NCBI GenBank assembly: GCA_039707655.1
Contig: CM077668.1
Coordinates: forward strand, 397,943,630 to 398,007,629
Source: Elymus sibiricus
Lineage: Eukaryota > Streptophyta > Magnoliopsida > Poales > Poaceae
Direction of reading: 5' to 3'
DNA length: 64,000 nt
Below the pieces are notes generated by a model that saw only the letters and a list, made by a program, of their open reading frames with translations, was not told the origin of the DNA and ran no database searches. The translations under genes were made by a program, and so were the position numbers. Below, one piece after another: positions 45,392-57,683 of this stretch; positions within the stretch are counted from its first letter, which is position 1, and the number at the start of each line of letters is the position of its first letter.

Positions 45392-46235
45392 ATATACCTT
45401 GTTTGTTGTTGGCCGCCTTCTTGTCAGCCAAATACTTGGGGCAATTCCGCTTCCAGTGTCCAGTTCCCTTGCAATGAAAACACACAGTTTCTGGTTTGGG
45501 TCCAGCCTTGGGTTTCTTCACGAGAGGAGCAACTGCTTTGCCACTCTTCTTGGAGTTACCCTTCTTACCCTTGCCATTTTTCTTGAAACTAGTGGTTTTA
45601 TTGACCATCAACACTTGATGCTCCTTCTGAATTTCAGACTCAGCGGCTTTCAGCATCGCAAACAGCTCGGCGACTGACTTGTTCATCCCGTGCATGTTAT
45701 AGTTCAACACGAAGCTCTTGTAGCTAGGTGGCAATGATTGAAGAACTCTGTCAGTGATAGCCTCTGGCGGAAGGGGCATCCCTAACTCAGCCAGACGGGT
45801 GGAGTACCCAGACATTCTGAGCACGTGATCACTGATAGACCCGTTCTCCTCCATCTTGCAAGCATAGAACTTATCGGAGATCTCATATCTCTCGATCCGG
45901 GCATTCTTCTGAAAGATAAACTTCAACTCCTGGAACATCTCATATGCTCCATGACGTTCAAAACGTCTTTGAAGTCCCGGTTCTAAGCCATACAACATTG
46001 CACATTGAACTATTGAGTAATCATCAGAACGAGCCTGCCAGGCGTTCACAACGTCTAGAGACTCAACTGGAGTGGGTGGATCACCAAGCGGTGCATCAAG
46101 GACATAAGCCTTCTGGGAAGCCGTAAGGATAATCCTTAGATTACGGGCCCAGTCCACAAAGTTACTTCCATCATCTTTCAACTTAGCTTTCTCTAGGAAC
46201 GCATTAAAATTCAGGGGTGCTACTGCGCGAGCCAT
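45279..46235 (-). CDS. Copia gag with protease start, Angela/BARE type
   Basis: 318 aa from MARAVAPLNFNAFLEK. Gag UBN2-like domain at about 20-200, Lys-rich linker, one knuckle CFHCKGTGHWKRNCP at about 252-266, then the protease motif VFDTGAVAHICNSK near 300. It reads TGTAE and stops at 45279. The cause is a fifth A in an A run at about 45296-45300; the pol frame continues smoothly across four. The lesion probably abolishes pol made in cis. Confidence 0.9.
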   Translation of the reverse strand: MARAVAPLNFNAFLEKAKLKDDGSNFVDWARNLRIILTASQKAYVLDAPLGDPPTPVESLDVVNAWQARSDDYSIVQCAMLYGLEPGLQRRFERHGAYEMFQELKFIFQKNARIERYEISDKFYACKMEENGSISDHVLRMSGYSTRLAELGMPLPPEAITDRVLQSLPPSYKSFVLNYNMHGMNKSVAELFAMLKAAESEIQKEHQVLMVNKTTSFKKNGKGKKGNSKKSGKAVAPLVKKPKAGPKPETVCFHCKGTGHWKRNCPKYLADKKAANNKQGIYDIHVIDVYLTNSRCSAWVFDTGAVAHICNSKTGTAE

Positions 46236-47511
46236 GATCTACAACATAAATATTGCAAAGACAACTTAGACTATTGTTCTTAGATAATGAGTTTAGTTAA
46301 TCATATTACTTAAAAACTCCCACTCAAATTGACATCCCTCCGATCATTCGAGTGTAACATGATCCAAATCCACCAACTCAAGTCCGATCATCACGTGAGT
46401 TGAGGTGGTTTCAATGGTGAACATCTTCATGTTGATCATATCTACTATATGACTCATGTTCGACCTTTCGGTCTCTTGTGTTCCGAGGCCATGTCTGTAC
46501 ATGCTAGGCTCGTCAAGTTTAACCCGAGTGTTCCGCACGTGTAACATGGCTTACACCCGTTGTATGCGAACGTAGAGTCTATCACACCCGATCATCACGG
46601 CGTGTCTCGAAACGACGAACTTTCGCAACGGTGCACACTTGGGGAGAACACAATTTATCTTGAAATTTAAGTGAGGGATCACCTTATAATGCTACCGTCG
46701 TCCTAAGCAAAATAAGATGCATAAAAGGATTAACATCACATGCAAATCATAAGTGACATGATATGGCCATGAACTTGTGCTTTTGATCTCCATCTCCAAA
46801 GCACCGGCATGATCTCCATCGTCACCGGCATGACACCATGATCTCCATCATCTTGATCTCCATCAACGTGTCGCCATAAGGTTGTCGCGCCGACTGTTGC
46901 TTCCACGACTATAGCTAACGTTTAGCGATAAAGTAAAGCATTACATAGCGCTTAATGATTGACACGCAGGTCATACAATAATTAAAGACAACTCTATGGC
47001 TCCTGCCAGTTGCCGTACTCATCGACATGCAAGTCGTGATATTCTATACAAAACATGATCATCTCATACATCACATATATCTCATCATGTAATTGGCCAT
47101 ATCACATCACAACATACCCTGCAAAAACAAGTTAGACGTCCTCTAATTGTTGTTGCAAATTTTACGTGGCTGCTACGGGTTTGCAAGAACCGTTCTTACC
47201 TACGCAAAACCACAACGTGGTGTAGTGATTGCTTTTTGATCTTCTAAAAGAACCCTCTTCATTGAACCGATTCAACTAAAGTGAGAGAGACAGACACCCG
47301 CCAGTCACCTTTATGCAACAAGTGCACGCAGCGGTAAAACCAGTCTCGCGTAAGCGTACGCGTAATGTCGGTCCGGGCCGCTTCATCTCACAATGCCGCT
47401 GAATCAAGTATCAACTAGTAACGGCAAGCAATATGTATACACCCACGCCCACAACTCGTTTGTGTTCTACTCGATATCTCATCTACGCATAGACCTAGCT
47501 CATGATGCCAC
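46236..47511 (-). other. Leader of Angela-type element
   Basis: About 1.3 kb of non-coding leader. A degenerate initiator Met primer-binding site TGGCATCATGAGC abuts the 5' LTR (about 47498-47510). It would carry the packaging and dimerisation signals known in BARE-type elements; these cannot be located by eye. Confidence 0.6.
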
Positions 47512-49373
47512 TGTTGGGGAACGTTGCATGGGAAACAAAAGTTTTCCTACGCACACATAAGATCTATCCATGGTGATGAGCATCTACGAGAGGGAGAGTG
47601 AATCTACATACCCTTGTAGATCGCTAAGCGGAAGCGTTAATAAACGCGGTTGATGTAGTCGAACGTCTTCGCGATCCAAATCGCCGAGCGTCCCGCGATC
47701 CAATCACGATCCTTCCGATCTAGTGCCGAACGGACGGCACCTCCGCGTTCAACACACGTACGGCTTGATGACGCCTTCACCTCCTCGATCCAGCGAGCGA
47801 TGATGAAGTAGTGGTTGAGTTCCAGCAGCACGACGGCGTGGTGATGGTGGTGAGGAACAATCTCTGCAGGGCTTCGCCAAGCACTACGGAGATTATGACG
47901 GAGGAACTAGAAGGCTAGGGTTGCCGGCACACGGCTTGGGAAATCCTGATGTGTCCCGCGTGCTAGCCCTGCCCCTCTATTTATATGTTGAGCCTTGGGG
48001 TCTAAACTTGGAGTAAAAGCCTCCTCCGGGTCGGTTTTGCCCGCACAAGGTCGGTTTGGCCCGCAGGGAAAGAGTCCAACTCGGATCCCTGCCGAACCGT
48101 GCACAGCCGCGCACAAGCGGTAGTACCGCTTCACACAAGCGGTAGTACCGCTTGGGCGGTAGTACCGCTTCACACAAGCGGTAGTACCGCTCGGGCGGTA
48201 GTACCGCTTCACCAAGCGGTAGTACCGCTTACGCGGCAGCAAAACTACTTTTGCACTTTCCAATACCTTGTGGGCTTTATCCCTTTGGCTCATATAAAGT
48301 GTTGCTGCACCCGAACACTTCGGTAAACATCCGGAACCCCTTCCGGTGAACTCCGGAACCCTTCCGGAGATCAAAACACTATTATCACATATATCAATCT
48401 TTACCTCCGGACTATTCCGGAGATCCTCGTCATGTCCGGGATCTTATCCGGGACTCCGAACAACTTTCGGTCACCAACATAATAACTCAATTATACTAAT
48501 CGTCACCAAACGTTAAGTGTGTAGACCCTGCGGGTTCGAGAACTATGTAGACATGACCGAGACACCTCTACGGCCAATAACCAATAGCGGGACCTGGATG
48601 CCCATATTGGCTCCTACATATTCTACGAAGATCTTTATCGGTCGAACCTCTATGTCAAGGATTCAGTTAATCCCGTATGCTGTTCCCTTTGTTCTTCGGT
48701 ATGTTACTTGCCCGAGATTCGATCGTCGGTATCACTATACCTAGTTCAATCTCGTTACCGGCAAGTCTCTTTACTCGTTCCGTAATACAAGATCTCGTGG
48801 CTAACACTTTAGTCACATTGCTTGCAAGGCTCATTGTGATGTTGTATTACCGAGTGGGCCCTGAGATACCTCTCCGTCATACGGAGTAACAAATCCCAGT
48901 CTTGATCCATGCCAACCCAACAGACACCCTCGGAGATACCTGTAGAGCACCTTTATAGTCACCCAGTTACGTTGCGACGTTTGATACACACAAGGTATTC
49001 CTCCGGTGTCAGTGAGTTGCATGATCTCATGGTCAAAGGAACAGATACTTGACATGCAGAAAACAATAGCAATAAACTGACATGATCAAATGCTACGTTT
49101 ACAGTTTGGGTCTTGTCCATCACATCATTCTCCTAATGATGTGATCCCGTTATCAAATGACATCTCATGTCAATGGCTAGGAAACCTTAACCATCTTTGA
49201 TCAACGAGCTAGTCAACTAGAGGCTTACTAGGGACACAGTGTTGTCTATGTACCCACACATGTATTTGAGTTTCCAATCAATACAATTATAGCATGGATA
49301 ATAAACGATTATCATTAACAAGGAAATATAATAATAACCAATTTATTATTGCCTCTAGGGCATATTTCCAACA
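47512..49373 (-). repeat. 5' LTR of Angela-type element
   Basis: 1862 bp, one base different from the 3' LTR. Carries the palindrome array at 48115-48230 and TATA at about 47976-47985. Confidence 0.95.
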
Positions 49374-49378
49374 GAAAT

Positions 49379-49522
49379 CACAAACCTTAACACTAATATT
49401 CTTACTAAATCACACTTACTCACTAACATGACTCATATATTGTCATTTCCATATCGCAAAACTATTGCAAAGAATCACACTTATCATATCCAATGATCTA
49501 TATGAAAGTTTTTATTATATCC
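49379..49522 (-). mobile_element. Element X, internal non-coding region (part 2)
   Basis: Continues X after the Angela insertion and ends at the insertion point of element Y. AT-rich, no gene. Confidence 0.6.
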
Positions 49523-50923
49523 TGATAACCCACAAGTATAGGGGATCGCAATAGTTTTCGAGGGTAGAGTATTCAACCCAAATTTATTGATTCAACACAA
49601 GGGGAGCCAAAGAATATTTGCAAGTATTAGCAGTTGAGTTGTCAATTCAACCACACCTGGAAACTAAATATCTGCAGCAGAGTGATCAGTAGCACAGTAG
49701 TATGATAGTTTAATAGCAGTAGCAATAATAGTAACGGTAACAGTAACGGTAGCAGCAATAGTAGTAGCAATGATAACAGTAGTAACTTAGCAAAGAACAA
49801 TATGTGAAAAACTGGTAGGCATTGGATCGGTGATATTGTTAGATAACATTCATCATGTAACAGTCATAACCTAGGGCGACACAGAACTAGCTCCAATTCA
49901 TCAATGTAATGTAGGCATGTATTCCGTATATAGTCATACGTGCTTGCGATAAGAACTTGCATGACATATTTTGTCCTACCCTCCTGTGGCAGCGGAGTCC
50001 ATAAGGAAACTAAGGGATATTAAGGCCTCCTTTTAATAGAGAACCGGAACAAAGCATTAACACTTAGTGAATACATGAACTCCTCAAACTATGGCAATCA
50101 CCGGAATGAATCCCAATTATTATCACCTTGGGGTATGCGGATCATAACACATAGCAAGTGCATATAACTTGCAAGATCGGATCAAGAACACAAATATATT
50201 CGTGAAAACATAAGGGGTTCAGATCTGGAATCATGGCACTCGGGCCCTAGTGACAAGCATTAAGCATAGCAAAGTCATAGCAACATCAATCTCAGAACAT
50301 AGTGGATACTAGGGATCAAGCCCTAACAAAACTAACTCGATTACATGATAAATCTCATCCAACTCATCACCGTCCAGCAAGCCTACGAAGGAATTACTCA
50401 CTCCCGGTGGTGAGCATCATGAAATTGGTGATGAAGGATGGTTGATGATGACGATGCCAGAAGATCCCCCTCTCCGGAGCCCTGGACGGACTCCAGATCT
50501 GGCCTCCCGATGAAGAACAGGAGGTGGCGGCGGCTCCGTATCGTGAAACGCAATAAAACTTCTTCTCTTATTTTTTTCTCTGGAATTGTGAATTTATAGC
50601 GTTGGAATTAGGTCAGACGGAGCCACGTGGGCCCCATGAGGTACCAGGGCGCGCCTGGGGGGTGGCGCGCCCTGGTGCCTCGTGGGCACTGGATGGCCCC
50701 CCTCCAGTGGGTCTTGGTGCCAATATTTTTTATATATTCCATAAAAAATCTCCAAAAAGTTTCATCCAATTCCAAGAACTTTTATTTCTGCACAAAAAAC
50801 AACACCATGGCAATTCTGCTGAAAAGAACATCAGTCCGGGTTAGTTCCATTCAAATCATGCAAATTAGGGGCCAAAACAAGAGCAAAAGTGTTTGGAAAA
50901 GTAGATACGACGGAGACGTATCA
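49523..50923 (-). repeat. 3' LTR of Y
   Basis: 1401 bp. Minus strand TGATACGTCTCCGTCG to ACTTGTGGGTTATCA. Contains a degenerate trinucleotide-like region (about 49710-49790) and a GGCGCGCC hairpin (50627-50695). Confidence 0.85.
50627..50695. repeat. GGCGCGCC hairpin in Y LTR
   Basis: Near-palindrome with arms like GGTACCAGGGCGCGCC and GGCGCGCCCTGGTGCC and outer GGGCCCCATGAGG/CCTCGTGGGCAC. Related hairpins are at 39183-39247 and 54480-54547. Confidence 0.8.
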
Positions 50924-53046
50924 ACTCCCCCAAGCTTAACTCATTGCTTGTCCTCAAGCAATTCAGTTGACAAACTGAAAGTGATAAAGAAAAACTTTTA
51001 CAAACTCTTTTGTTCTTGTATCTATATATATATGCTTAAATAGCACCCAAGTTTTCAGCAAAGATTATAACTAACCATGCAAATGATAACTCTTAGAAAT
51101 TATATTCACTCATATCAATGGCATAATCAACTAGCGAGCAATAATAAGATATCTCAAATGCCAACACTTTGTCAAAACGATTATGATATAATATGACAGC
51201 ATGGTATCTCGCTAGCCCTTTCTGAGACCGCAAAACATAAATGCAGAGCACCTCCAAAGTTCAAGCAGCGACTAAACATTGTAATTCATGGTAGAAGAGA
51301 TCCAGTCATGATGCACACAACATTAACTACTCACAATGCATGAGAATGACAATAGTGCTCTCAGGACTGGTGCTTGTTTGAGAAGGTGATGACCCAACAA
51401 TAAAAGTAAAATAATATAAAAGTAAATAGATAGGCCCTTCCCAGAGGGAAGCATGGATTTGCAGAGGTGCCAGAGCTCGAAGCTTAAATCAGAGATAGAT
51501 ATAATTTTGGGAGGTATGCCTTTCCTGTCAACGTCACGACCGAGAGTTTTCAATATCTTCCATGGTAAACACATTAGCGGCGGTTCCCAAGCGGTAAAGT
51601 AAAGTTTACTCCCCCTCCACCAACAATCACAAGCCATGGCTAGCCGAATCCTCGGGTGCCCTCCATACCAACAACTTTCCGGGGGAGTTTGTTTTATTAT
51701 TTTGCAATTTTAATAGTGGGACTGGGCATCCCGATTACCAGCCCCTCTCGTGCAAGGACGAGTGAATAAACACTCATCATGAGAATAACCCGCTTAGCAT
51801 GGAAGATATTGACCGCCCCCTGTCGCTCCATGAGCGGTATGGGCACACAAAACAGATGTTTATTTGAATATTTAGAGTTGGCACATGCAAATTTACTTAG
51901 AACGGCAGAGTAATACCGCATATAGGTAGATATAGTGGACTCATCTGGAATAAATTTAGGTTTAAGGGTTTTGATGCACAAGCAGCATTCCCGCTTAGTA
52001 CAGGTGAAGGCTAGCAAATAGGTTGAGAAGCGACCAGCTAGAGAGCGAAAACGGTCATAATCATGCATTATGAATAATCAACATTGAATACTAGCATGAG
52101 TAGGATATAAACACCATGAACATAAATATCGTGAAGGCTATTGTTGGTTTTGAATCAACTACATGCGTGAACATGTGCCAAGTCAAGCCACTTGAAACAT
52201 TCAGAGGAGGATGCCATATCATCATACTACATCACTATCATTTTAATGCATGTTGACACTCAAAATAAATCATTATCCACTCCTAGCTACTTAAGCATGG
52301 CATGAGCAACTATAATCTCTAATTGTCATCATAAATATGTTTAATCATAATATGCTGAATCATGGATACTGAGTTAAACATATTTACAAAAACAAAGAAC
52401 AAGTTAAGTTCATACCCGCTTTTCCTTGCCACAGTCACTTCATCAAATCATCGTCATTATTGCCTTTCACTTGCACGACCGAATGATATGAAAATAATAA
52501 TAGTGCAAGAGTGCCGTGGACTAAGCTGGAATCTGCAAGCATTTTATTCAAAGGAGAAGACAAGGTAAAATGGGCTCTTTGTTGGATCAACAATAATGCA
52601 TATGAGAGCCACTCAACATTTACATCGTGGTCTTCTCCTTACAATGACTCAACAAAAGAAAAGAATTTCGCAGAAACACATGGAAATATTTTTGGAGTTT
52701 TTGGTTTTTCTGAAGGAAGTGAAATAAAGAAGAAAGCGAAAAACGAGAAAAACTATTTACACGGGAAAGCTCCCAACAAGTAAAAGAAGAAACGAGAAAT
52801 CTTTTTGGGTTTTCTTTTACTACTACGAAACTACGACTAATTAAACTAGAAAGAAAAACCGAAAAGAAGCGAGAAATGTTTTTGGATTTTTTCAAGTTTT
52901 TCGAACACACAAGAAGAAAGCGAGAAAATAAAACTAGCATGGATTATACAATGAAAAAGTATGAACACCGACAACTGGAATGAAATGTGTGAGCATGAAT
53001 GTAATGTCGGTGAGAAATACGTACTCCCCCAAGCTTAGGCTTTTGC
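50924..53046 (-). other. 3' non-coding region of Y with purine tracts at both ends
   Basis: Minus-strand purine tract AAGCTTGGGGGAGT adjoins the LTR (50924-50937). A second near-identical one, AAGCTTGGGGGAGTAC, lies at about 53025-53038, just downstream of the 340-aa ORF. The 2.1 kb between has no supported gene; the short ORFs at 51323-51637, 51697-52068 and 52620-52940 show no domains. Confidence 0.6.
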
Positions 53047-53056
53047 CTAGCTTGGT

Positions 53057-54079
53057 CTACTGCCATGGCTGTCTTGGATAATAATCAAAATGGTAGCTCG
53101 TAGAGGCGTTCTGAGCCGCCTCCTCAGCCAGATGAGCAGCCTCGACAGCCGCATTGTACTCGTGCACCTCATTTTCATGAAGAAAATATCTCTGTTTGTC
53201 TTGAAAATCAAAGAGGGCAAGAGCAGGCAAAGCAACATACACAGAGTGATATTTATTAAAAACTAAGTTATATTCATAACCCTGTGCGTTGCGTTTTAAG
53301 AACCTATGTTCCTGCATTGCTTCGAAATTCAAATATTTATAAGGCAAGAGGGGATCATTGAACTTGGGAGACACCCCTAACTTTGCAGCTAAGCGAGAGG
53401 CATAAATTCCTCCATACAAATCACCATTACCCGCGTTACGCTGCAGCCTACGTGCAACAATAGCTCCAAGATTATAAAGCTTGCTACCAGTCAAAGCTGT
53501 ATGAATAAGACTCAGATCAGGGGCACAAAGTGCACTACAGTCTTGCTTACCAACAACGCATTCACCATTAAAAAGCGCAAAGTACCGAATAGCGGGGAAG
53601 TGAATGCTAATTATTCTAGCCTGCGTGATTCCCCTATCCTCACCATTGCAAAGGCTGTTAAGAAACAACTCATAATCAGATCTTGGTGGCTCATCTAACG
53701 AACCCCAATATGGAATTTTGCATGCATCACAGAATTCTTCTAGAGACATATTATAAGATTTGTCATATAGGTGAAATAAAACTCTAGAAGTGCGCGAGTG
53801 ATAATCAAAGTTTTGAGTGAAGGAATGAGTGAGGTTGTAATGCTGTGGTGGCTTATCTGCGATAAAGGCGGAGAGCTCGGCATTGTGAATATATTGGTCA
53901 AATTCTTCCTTGATGCCTGCACCTAGCATGAACTCGTTACACGGCCATCGACACGATTTTGCTTCGGCACCTCGCACCGAACTTGCCCTTGGTTCCTCAA
54001 ATGATTGGCGTGTCGAGCTTTCACTTGATGACGCTTCCGAGGGCCTCCTCCTCGAAGAACTTCTCCGGAAAATATTCAT
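53057..54079 (-). CDS. Athila ORF1-like protein of element Y
   Basis: 340 aa, intact, starting MNIFRRSSSRRRPSEASSSE. A basic, Ser-rich N-terminus (1-45) is followed by a folded-looking body including FCDACKIPYWGSLDEPP near 116 and LCNGEDRGITQARI near 146. A helical Ala/Glu-rich stretch at about 305-325 and an aromatic tail close the protein. I see no catalytic motif. It matches my recollection of the ATHILA ORF-1 type proteins carried by Athila-lineage elements, whose role is unknown. It is separated from gag-protease by about 780 bp holding a GGCGCGCC hairpin, so it is probably expressed separately. It stays open although gag next to it is broken. Confidence 0.65.
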   Translation of the reverse strand: MNIFRRSSSRRRPSEASSSESSTRQSFEEPRASSVRGAEAKSCRWPCNEFMLGAGIKEEFDQYIHNAELSAFIADKPPQHYNLTHSFTQNFDYHSRTSRVLFHLYDKSYNMSLEEFCDACKIPYWGSLDEPPRSDYELFLNSLCNGEDRGITQARIISIHFPAIRYFALFNGECVVGKQDCSALCAPDLSLIHTALTGSKLYNLGAIVARRLQRNAGNGDLYGGIYASRLAAKLGVSPKFNDPLLPYKYLNFEAMQEHRFLKRNAQGYEYNLVFNKYHSVYVALPALALFDFQDKQRYFLHENEVHEYNAAVEAAHLAEEAAQNASTSYHFDYYPRQPWQ

Positions 54080-54862
54080 TTTCCTAAGAACAATTTTCTA
54101 AAAAAAAATTGGGCCACAAAATGATATCAATGAAACTTCACAAGATCGATAGCAACTACTCATATGGATGTCTAGAGGTTATATCAAGCATTCAAACTAC
54201 TTGGAACTCTAAGGATTCAACATGCAAGTTCATTTTCAGTAGCACCAAGAGCAGCTAATTATGCAAAATATAATCCACTAGAGCAAAAACTAATTGGAGC
54301 AATGGAGGAGTCACATACCAAGGAGCAATCTCCCAAAACAGTTTCAGAAATGGAGCTCCGAGCAAAGAGATCGAAAATTTCAGGTTTGTGAGCAAGAACA
54401 CAAGAGAGAGAGCTACTAGGAATTTTTGCTAGAGGTAAGAGACGAAGTGAGCTGAAGGAATAAGTGAGGGGGTCCCTGTGGGGCCCACGAGGTACCTGGG
54501 CGCGCCAGGGGGGGTGGCGCGCCCTGGTGCCTCGTGGGCACCTGGGGCACCCCCTAGTATGTGTCCAGTGCCAAAAATTCGTAAATATTACATAAAAATT
54601 CATATCAAAATTTTATTGCATTCTGAGCACTTTTATTTCTGGGCACTTTTTTATTGCACGGATAAATCAGAAAATAGGATAATCATGGCATTTTATTGCA
54701 TTTAACTAAAAATAACAGAAAACAAAAAGTAGGTACAGAAGGTTGTGCTTACTAAATTCATCGACCACATGCCCCTCAAAAAGAATCCATTAATAAGGTT
54801 GATCAGGTCTTATTAACAAACCATTTCCGAGTAACATGAAACCGAAGAACTTTCGTATAACA
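54080..54862 (-). other. Spacer between Y gag-protease and ORF1-like gene
   Basis: Non-coding. Holds the LTR-like hairpin at 54480-54547 and AT-rich flanks. A separate promoter or splice site for the downstream ORF could lie here, but none is clear. Confidence 0.5.
54480..54547. repeat. GGCGCGCC hairpin in Y internal region
   Basis: Arms GGGCCCACGAGGTACC..GGGCGCGCC and GGCGCGCCCTGGTGCC..GGGCACC around a G-rich loop. Resembles the hairpins in the X and Y LTRs. Confidence 0.8.
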
Positions 54863-57605
54863 CTAAGTTACCTCAACGGAGATATGCATCTCCCCGATAA
54901 TAAGAGTTTCATATTTCTTTTTAACAGTAGGAAGAGGGATTTGAAAACTTCCAATAGTAATTGTCGGGGTCTTTTCAATAATATGAATACCATTTACTTG
55001 AAATTGTTTCTTCGGAAAGTGCACCGTATGTTCATTACCATTGATATGAAAAGTGACCTTGCTTTTGTTGTAATCAATAACAGCCCCTGCAGTATTCAAG
55101 AAGGGTCTACCAAGGATAATCGACATGTTGTCATCCTCGGGCATATCAAGTATAACAAAGTCTGTTAGAATAGTAACATTCGCAACTACAACGGGCACAT
55201 CCTCACAAACACCGATAGGTATGGCAGTTGATTTGTCAGCCATTTGCAATGATATTTCAGTGGGAGTGAGTTTATTCAAATCAAGTCTTTTATATAAAGA
55301 GAAAGGCATAACACTAACACCGGCTCCTAAATCACACAAAGCGGTTTTGACATAATTTCTTTTAATGGAGCATGGTATAGTTGGTATTCCTGGATCTCCT
55401 AGTTTCTTAGGTACTCCATCCTTAAAAGAATAATTTGCAAGCATGGTTGAAATTTCAGCTTCAGGTGGTATCTTTCTTTTATTTGTGACAATGTCTTTCA
55501 TGTATTTAGCATAAGGAGGCATCTTTATAATATCAGTCAAACGAGTGCGCAAAAAGACTGTCCTATGCATTTCAGCAAAGCGTTCAAACTCTTCCTCATC
55601 CTTTTTCTTAGATGGTTTAGGAGGAAAGGGCATGGGTTTCTGAACCCATGGTTCTCTTTCTTTACCATGTTTTCTAGCAACAAAGTCTCTTTTATCATAA
55701 TGTTTATTTTTAGAAGGTGGGTTATCAAGATCAACAGCAGGTTCTATTTCAACATCATTATCCGGTTCTTTATCATTATCTGGTTGGGTATCCACATGAG
55801 CATCATCATTATTATTATCATCAGGTGGTTGTTCATTACCAGATTGTGTTTCAGCATCAGAAATAGAAACATCATTACTACCCCCCAAGGGTTTTTCTAC
55901 CTCGGGTTCACTAGAAGTATGCAAAGCCCAATCATTTTTCCTTTTCTTTTTCTTTGTAGATGGACTAGGTGCATCAACATTAATTCTTTGAGAATCTTGT
56001 TCAATTCTTTTTGGGTGACCTTCAGGATAAAGTGGCTTCTGAGTCATTCTACCTCCTCTAGTCATTACTCTAGCAGCATGATCATTCATATTGTTATTCA
56101 TTTCATTGAGCAATTCACTTTGAGATTTAGCAACTTGTTCTAATTGGGTTTGAACCATAGATGCATGTTTACTTACACCCTTAACATCATTAGCAATTCT
56201 AAATAACAAGTCACTCAAGCGATCAATCATGTAGGCATTTCGTTTCAATTGTTTCATAACATTTGCATTGAAGTGATCTTGCTTAATAATATAATTGTGA
56301 AATTCATACAAGCATTAACTAGGAGGTTTGTTGTAAGGAATATCACTTTCATCAAATTTTATAAGAGAATTTACCTCTACTACCTGTGGCGGTGTGTCAA
56401 GACCATGTATTTCTTCAATAGGTGGTAGATTCTTAACATCTTCAGCTTTAATGCCTTCATACATTTCTTTGCTTCTTGCATATCTTCAGGACTGAGATAT
56501 AAAATACCCCTTTTCTTCGGAGTGGGTTTGGGCGGTGGTTCAGGAAGTGTCCAATCATTATCATTCTTCAATATATTATTCAATAATTCTTCAGCTTGTT
56601 CAATAGTCCTTTCCCTGAAAACACAACTCGCACAACTATCTAGGTAGTCCCTAGAAGAATCGGTTAGTCCAATGTAGAAGATATCAAGTATTTCATTTTT
56701 CTTAAGAGGATGATCAGGCAAAGCATTAAGTAATTGGAGAAGCCTCCCCTAAGCTTGAGGGAGATTCTCTTCTTCAATTTGCACAAAGTTAAATATTTCC
56801 TGTAAGGGAGCTTGTTTCTTATGAGCAAGAAAATATTTTTCAAAGAAGTAATAAATTATATCCTGGGGGCTACGCACTCATCCAGGAGCAAGACTATTAT
56901 ACCATTCCTTAGCATCACCCATTAATGAGAAAGGAAACAACTTAAGAATATAGTAATAGCGAATTTTTTCCTCATGAGCAAATAGGGTGGCTATATCATT
57001 TAATTTAGTAAGATGTGCCACAACGGTTTCAGTTTCATAACCATGGAAAGGATCAGATTCAACCAAAGTAATTAACTCAGGATCGACAAAGAATTCATAA
57101 TCCTTATCAGTAACAAATATGGGAGAGGTAGCAAACTTAGGATCATATTTCATTCTCTCCCTCATAGATTTTTCTTTATTTCAGCAAGCAGTTTTATAAC
57201 TTCATGTCTATCATTACAAGCAAGGATGGCTCTAGCCGTCTCCCTATCAAAGCAATGTTCATCAGGTGTTTCAACTCTAGTAGGGGAGCTAGGCATAATA
57301 GGTGAATCATAATTCTCAAGAGATTCAACATTTTCAATTTCTTTAGCTTTAGCAATTTGTTCAGTAAGAAATTCACCAAGTGGCACAACATTATCAAGAA
57401 TAGTACTAGCATCATCATGAGTATCATTCATAGCAGAAGTGGTATCATCAATAACTTGCGGCATATCAGAATTAATAGCATGTGGTGGTGTTGCAAGTTT
57501 ACTCAAAACAAAAGGTGAATCAAGTGCAGAGCTAGATGGCAGTTCCTTACCTCCCCTCTTCTTAGAGGGAATGATCTTTGTCTTAGCGTCCTTTAGATTC
57601 TTCAT
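54863..57605 (-). pseudogene. Athila-type gag-protease, multiply disrupted
   Basis: Starts at the ATG at 57605 (a longer ORF begins only at TTG). Gag segments are 57162-57605, 56878-57165 and 56380-56721; a further open stretch runs from 56311 to 54863. Breaks are a frameshift at about 57166 (the frames overlap at ATGA), a TGA at 56878-56880, a TAG at 56749-56751, a frameshift near 56460 and a TAA at 56315-56317. The last stretch holds an Asp/Asn-rich linker and a retropepsin with CDLGAGVSVMP (about residue 326 of that stretch) and IILGRPFL near 398. The active-site triplet is DLG, as often in Athila-type proteases. Not translatable as one protein. Confidence 0.8.
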
Positions 57606-57654
57606 AGTGATCAACAGATACAAATCCCAAGTGACTTAGCAAATAAAGCTATGC

Positions 57655-57672
57655 TCCCCGGCAACGGCGCCA
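57655..57672 (-). promoter_or_regulatory. Primer-binding site of Y
   Basis: Minus strand TGGCGCCGTTGCCGGGGA, 11 bases after the LTR end, typical of Athila-lineage elements and usually assigned to tRNA-Asp. Confidence 0.8.
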
Positions 57673-57683
57673 GAAAAAGGTCT

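Larger units (their letters stand above)
40339..49373 (-). mobile_element. Angela/BARE-type Copia element, complete, very young
   Basis: Two 1862-bp LTRs (40339-42200 and 47512-49373), exact offset 7173, flanked by the target duplication GAAAT (40334-40338 and 49374-49378). I found one base difference between the LTRs (41910/49083). Gag (46235-45279) and pol (45391-42251) are both open but out of frame with each other because of one extra A in an A run. Element sits in the non-coding part of X. Confidence 0.97.

Noticed and set aside
54863..56311. 482-aa ORF as an independent gene
   Set aside because: It starts at a TTG codon right after a stop and is clearly the C-terminal part of the disrupted Athila-type gag-protease.
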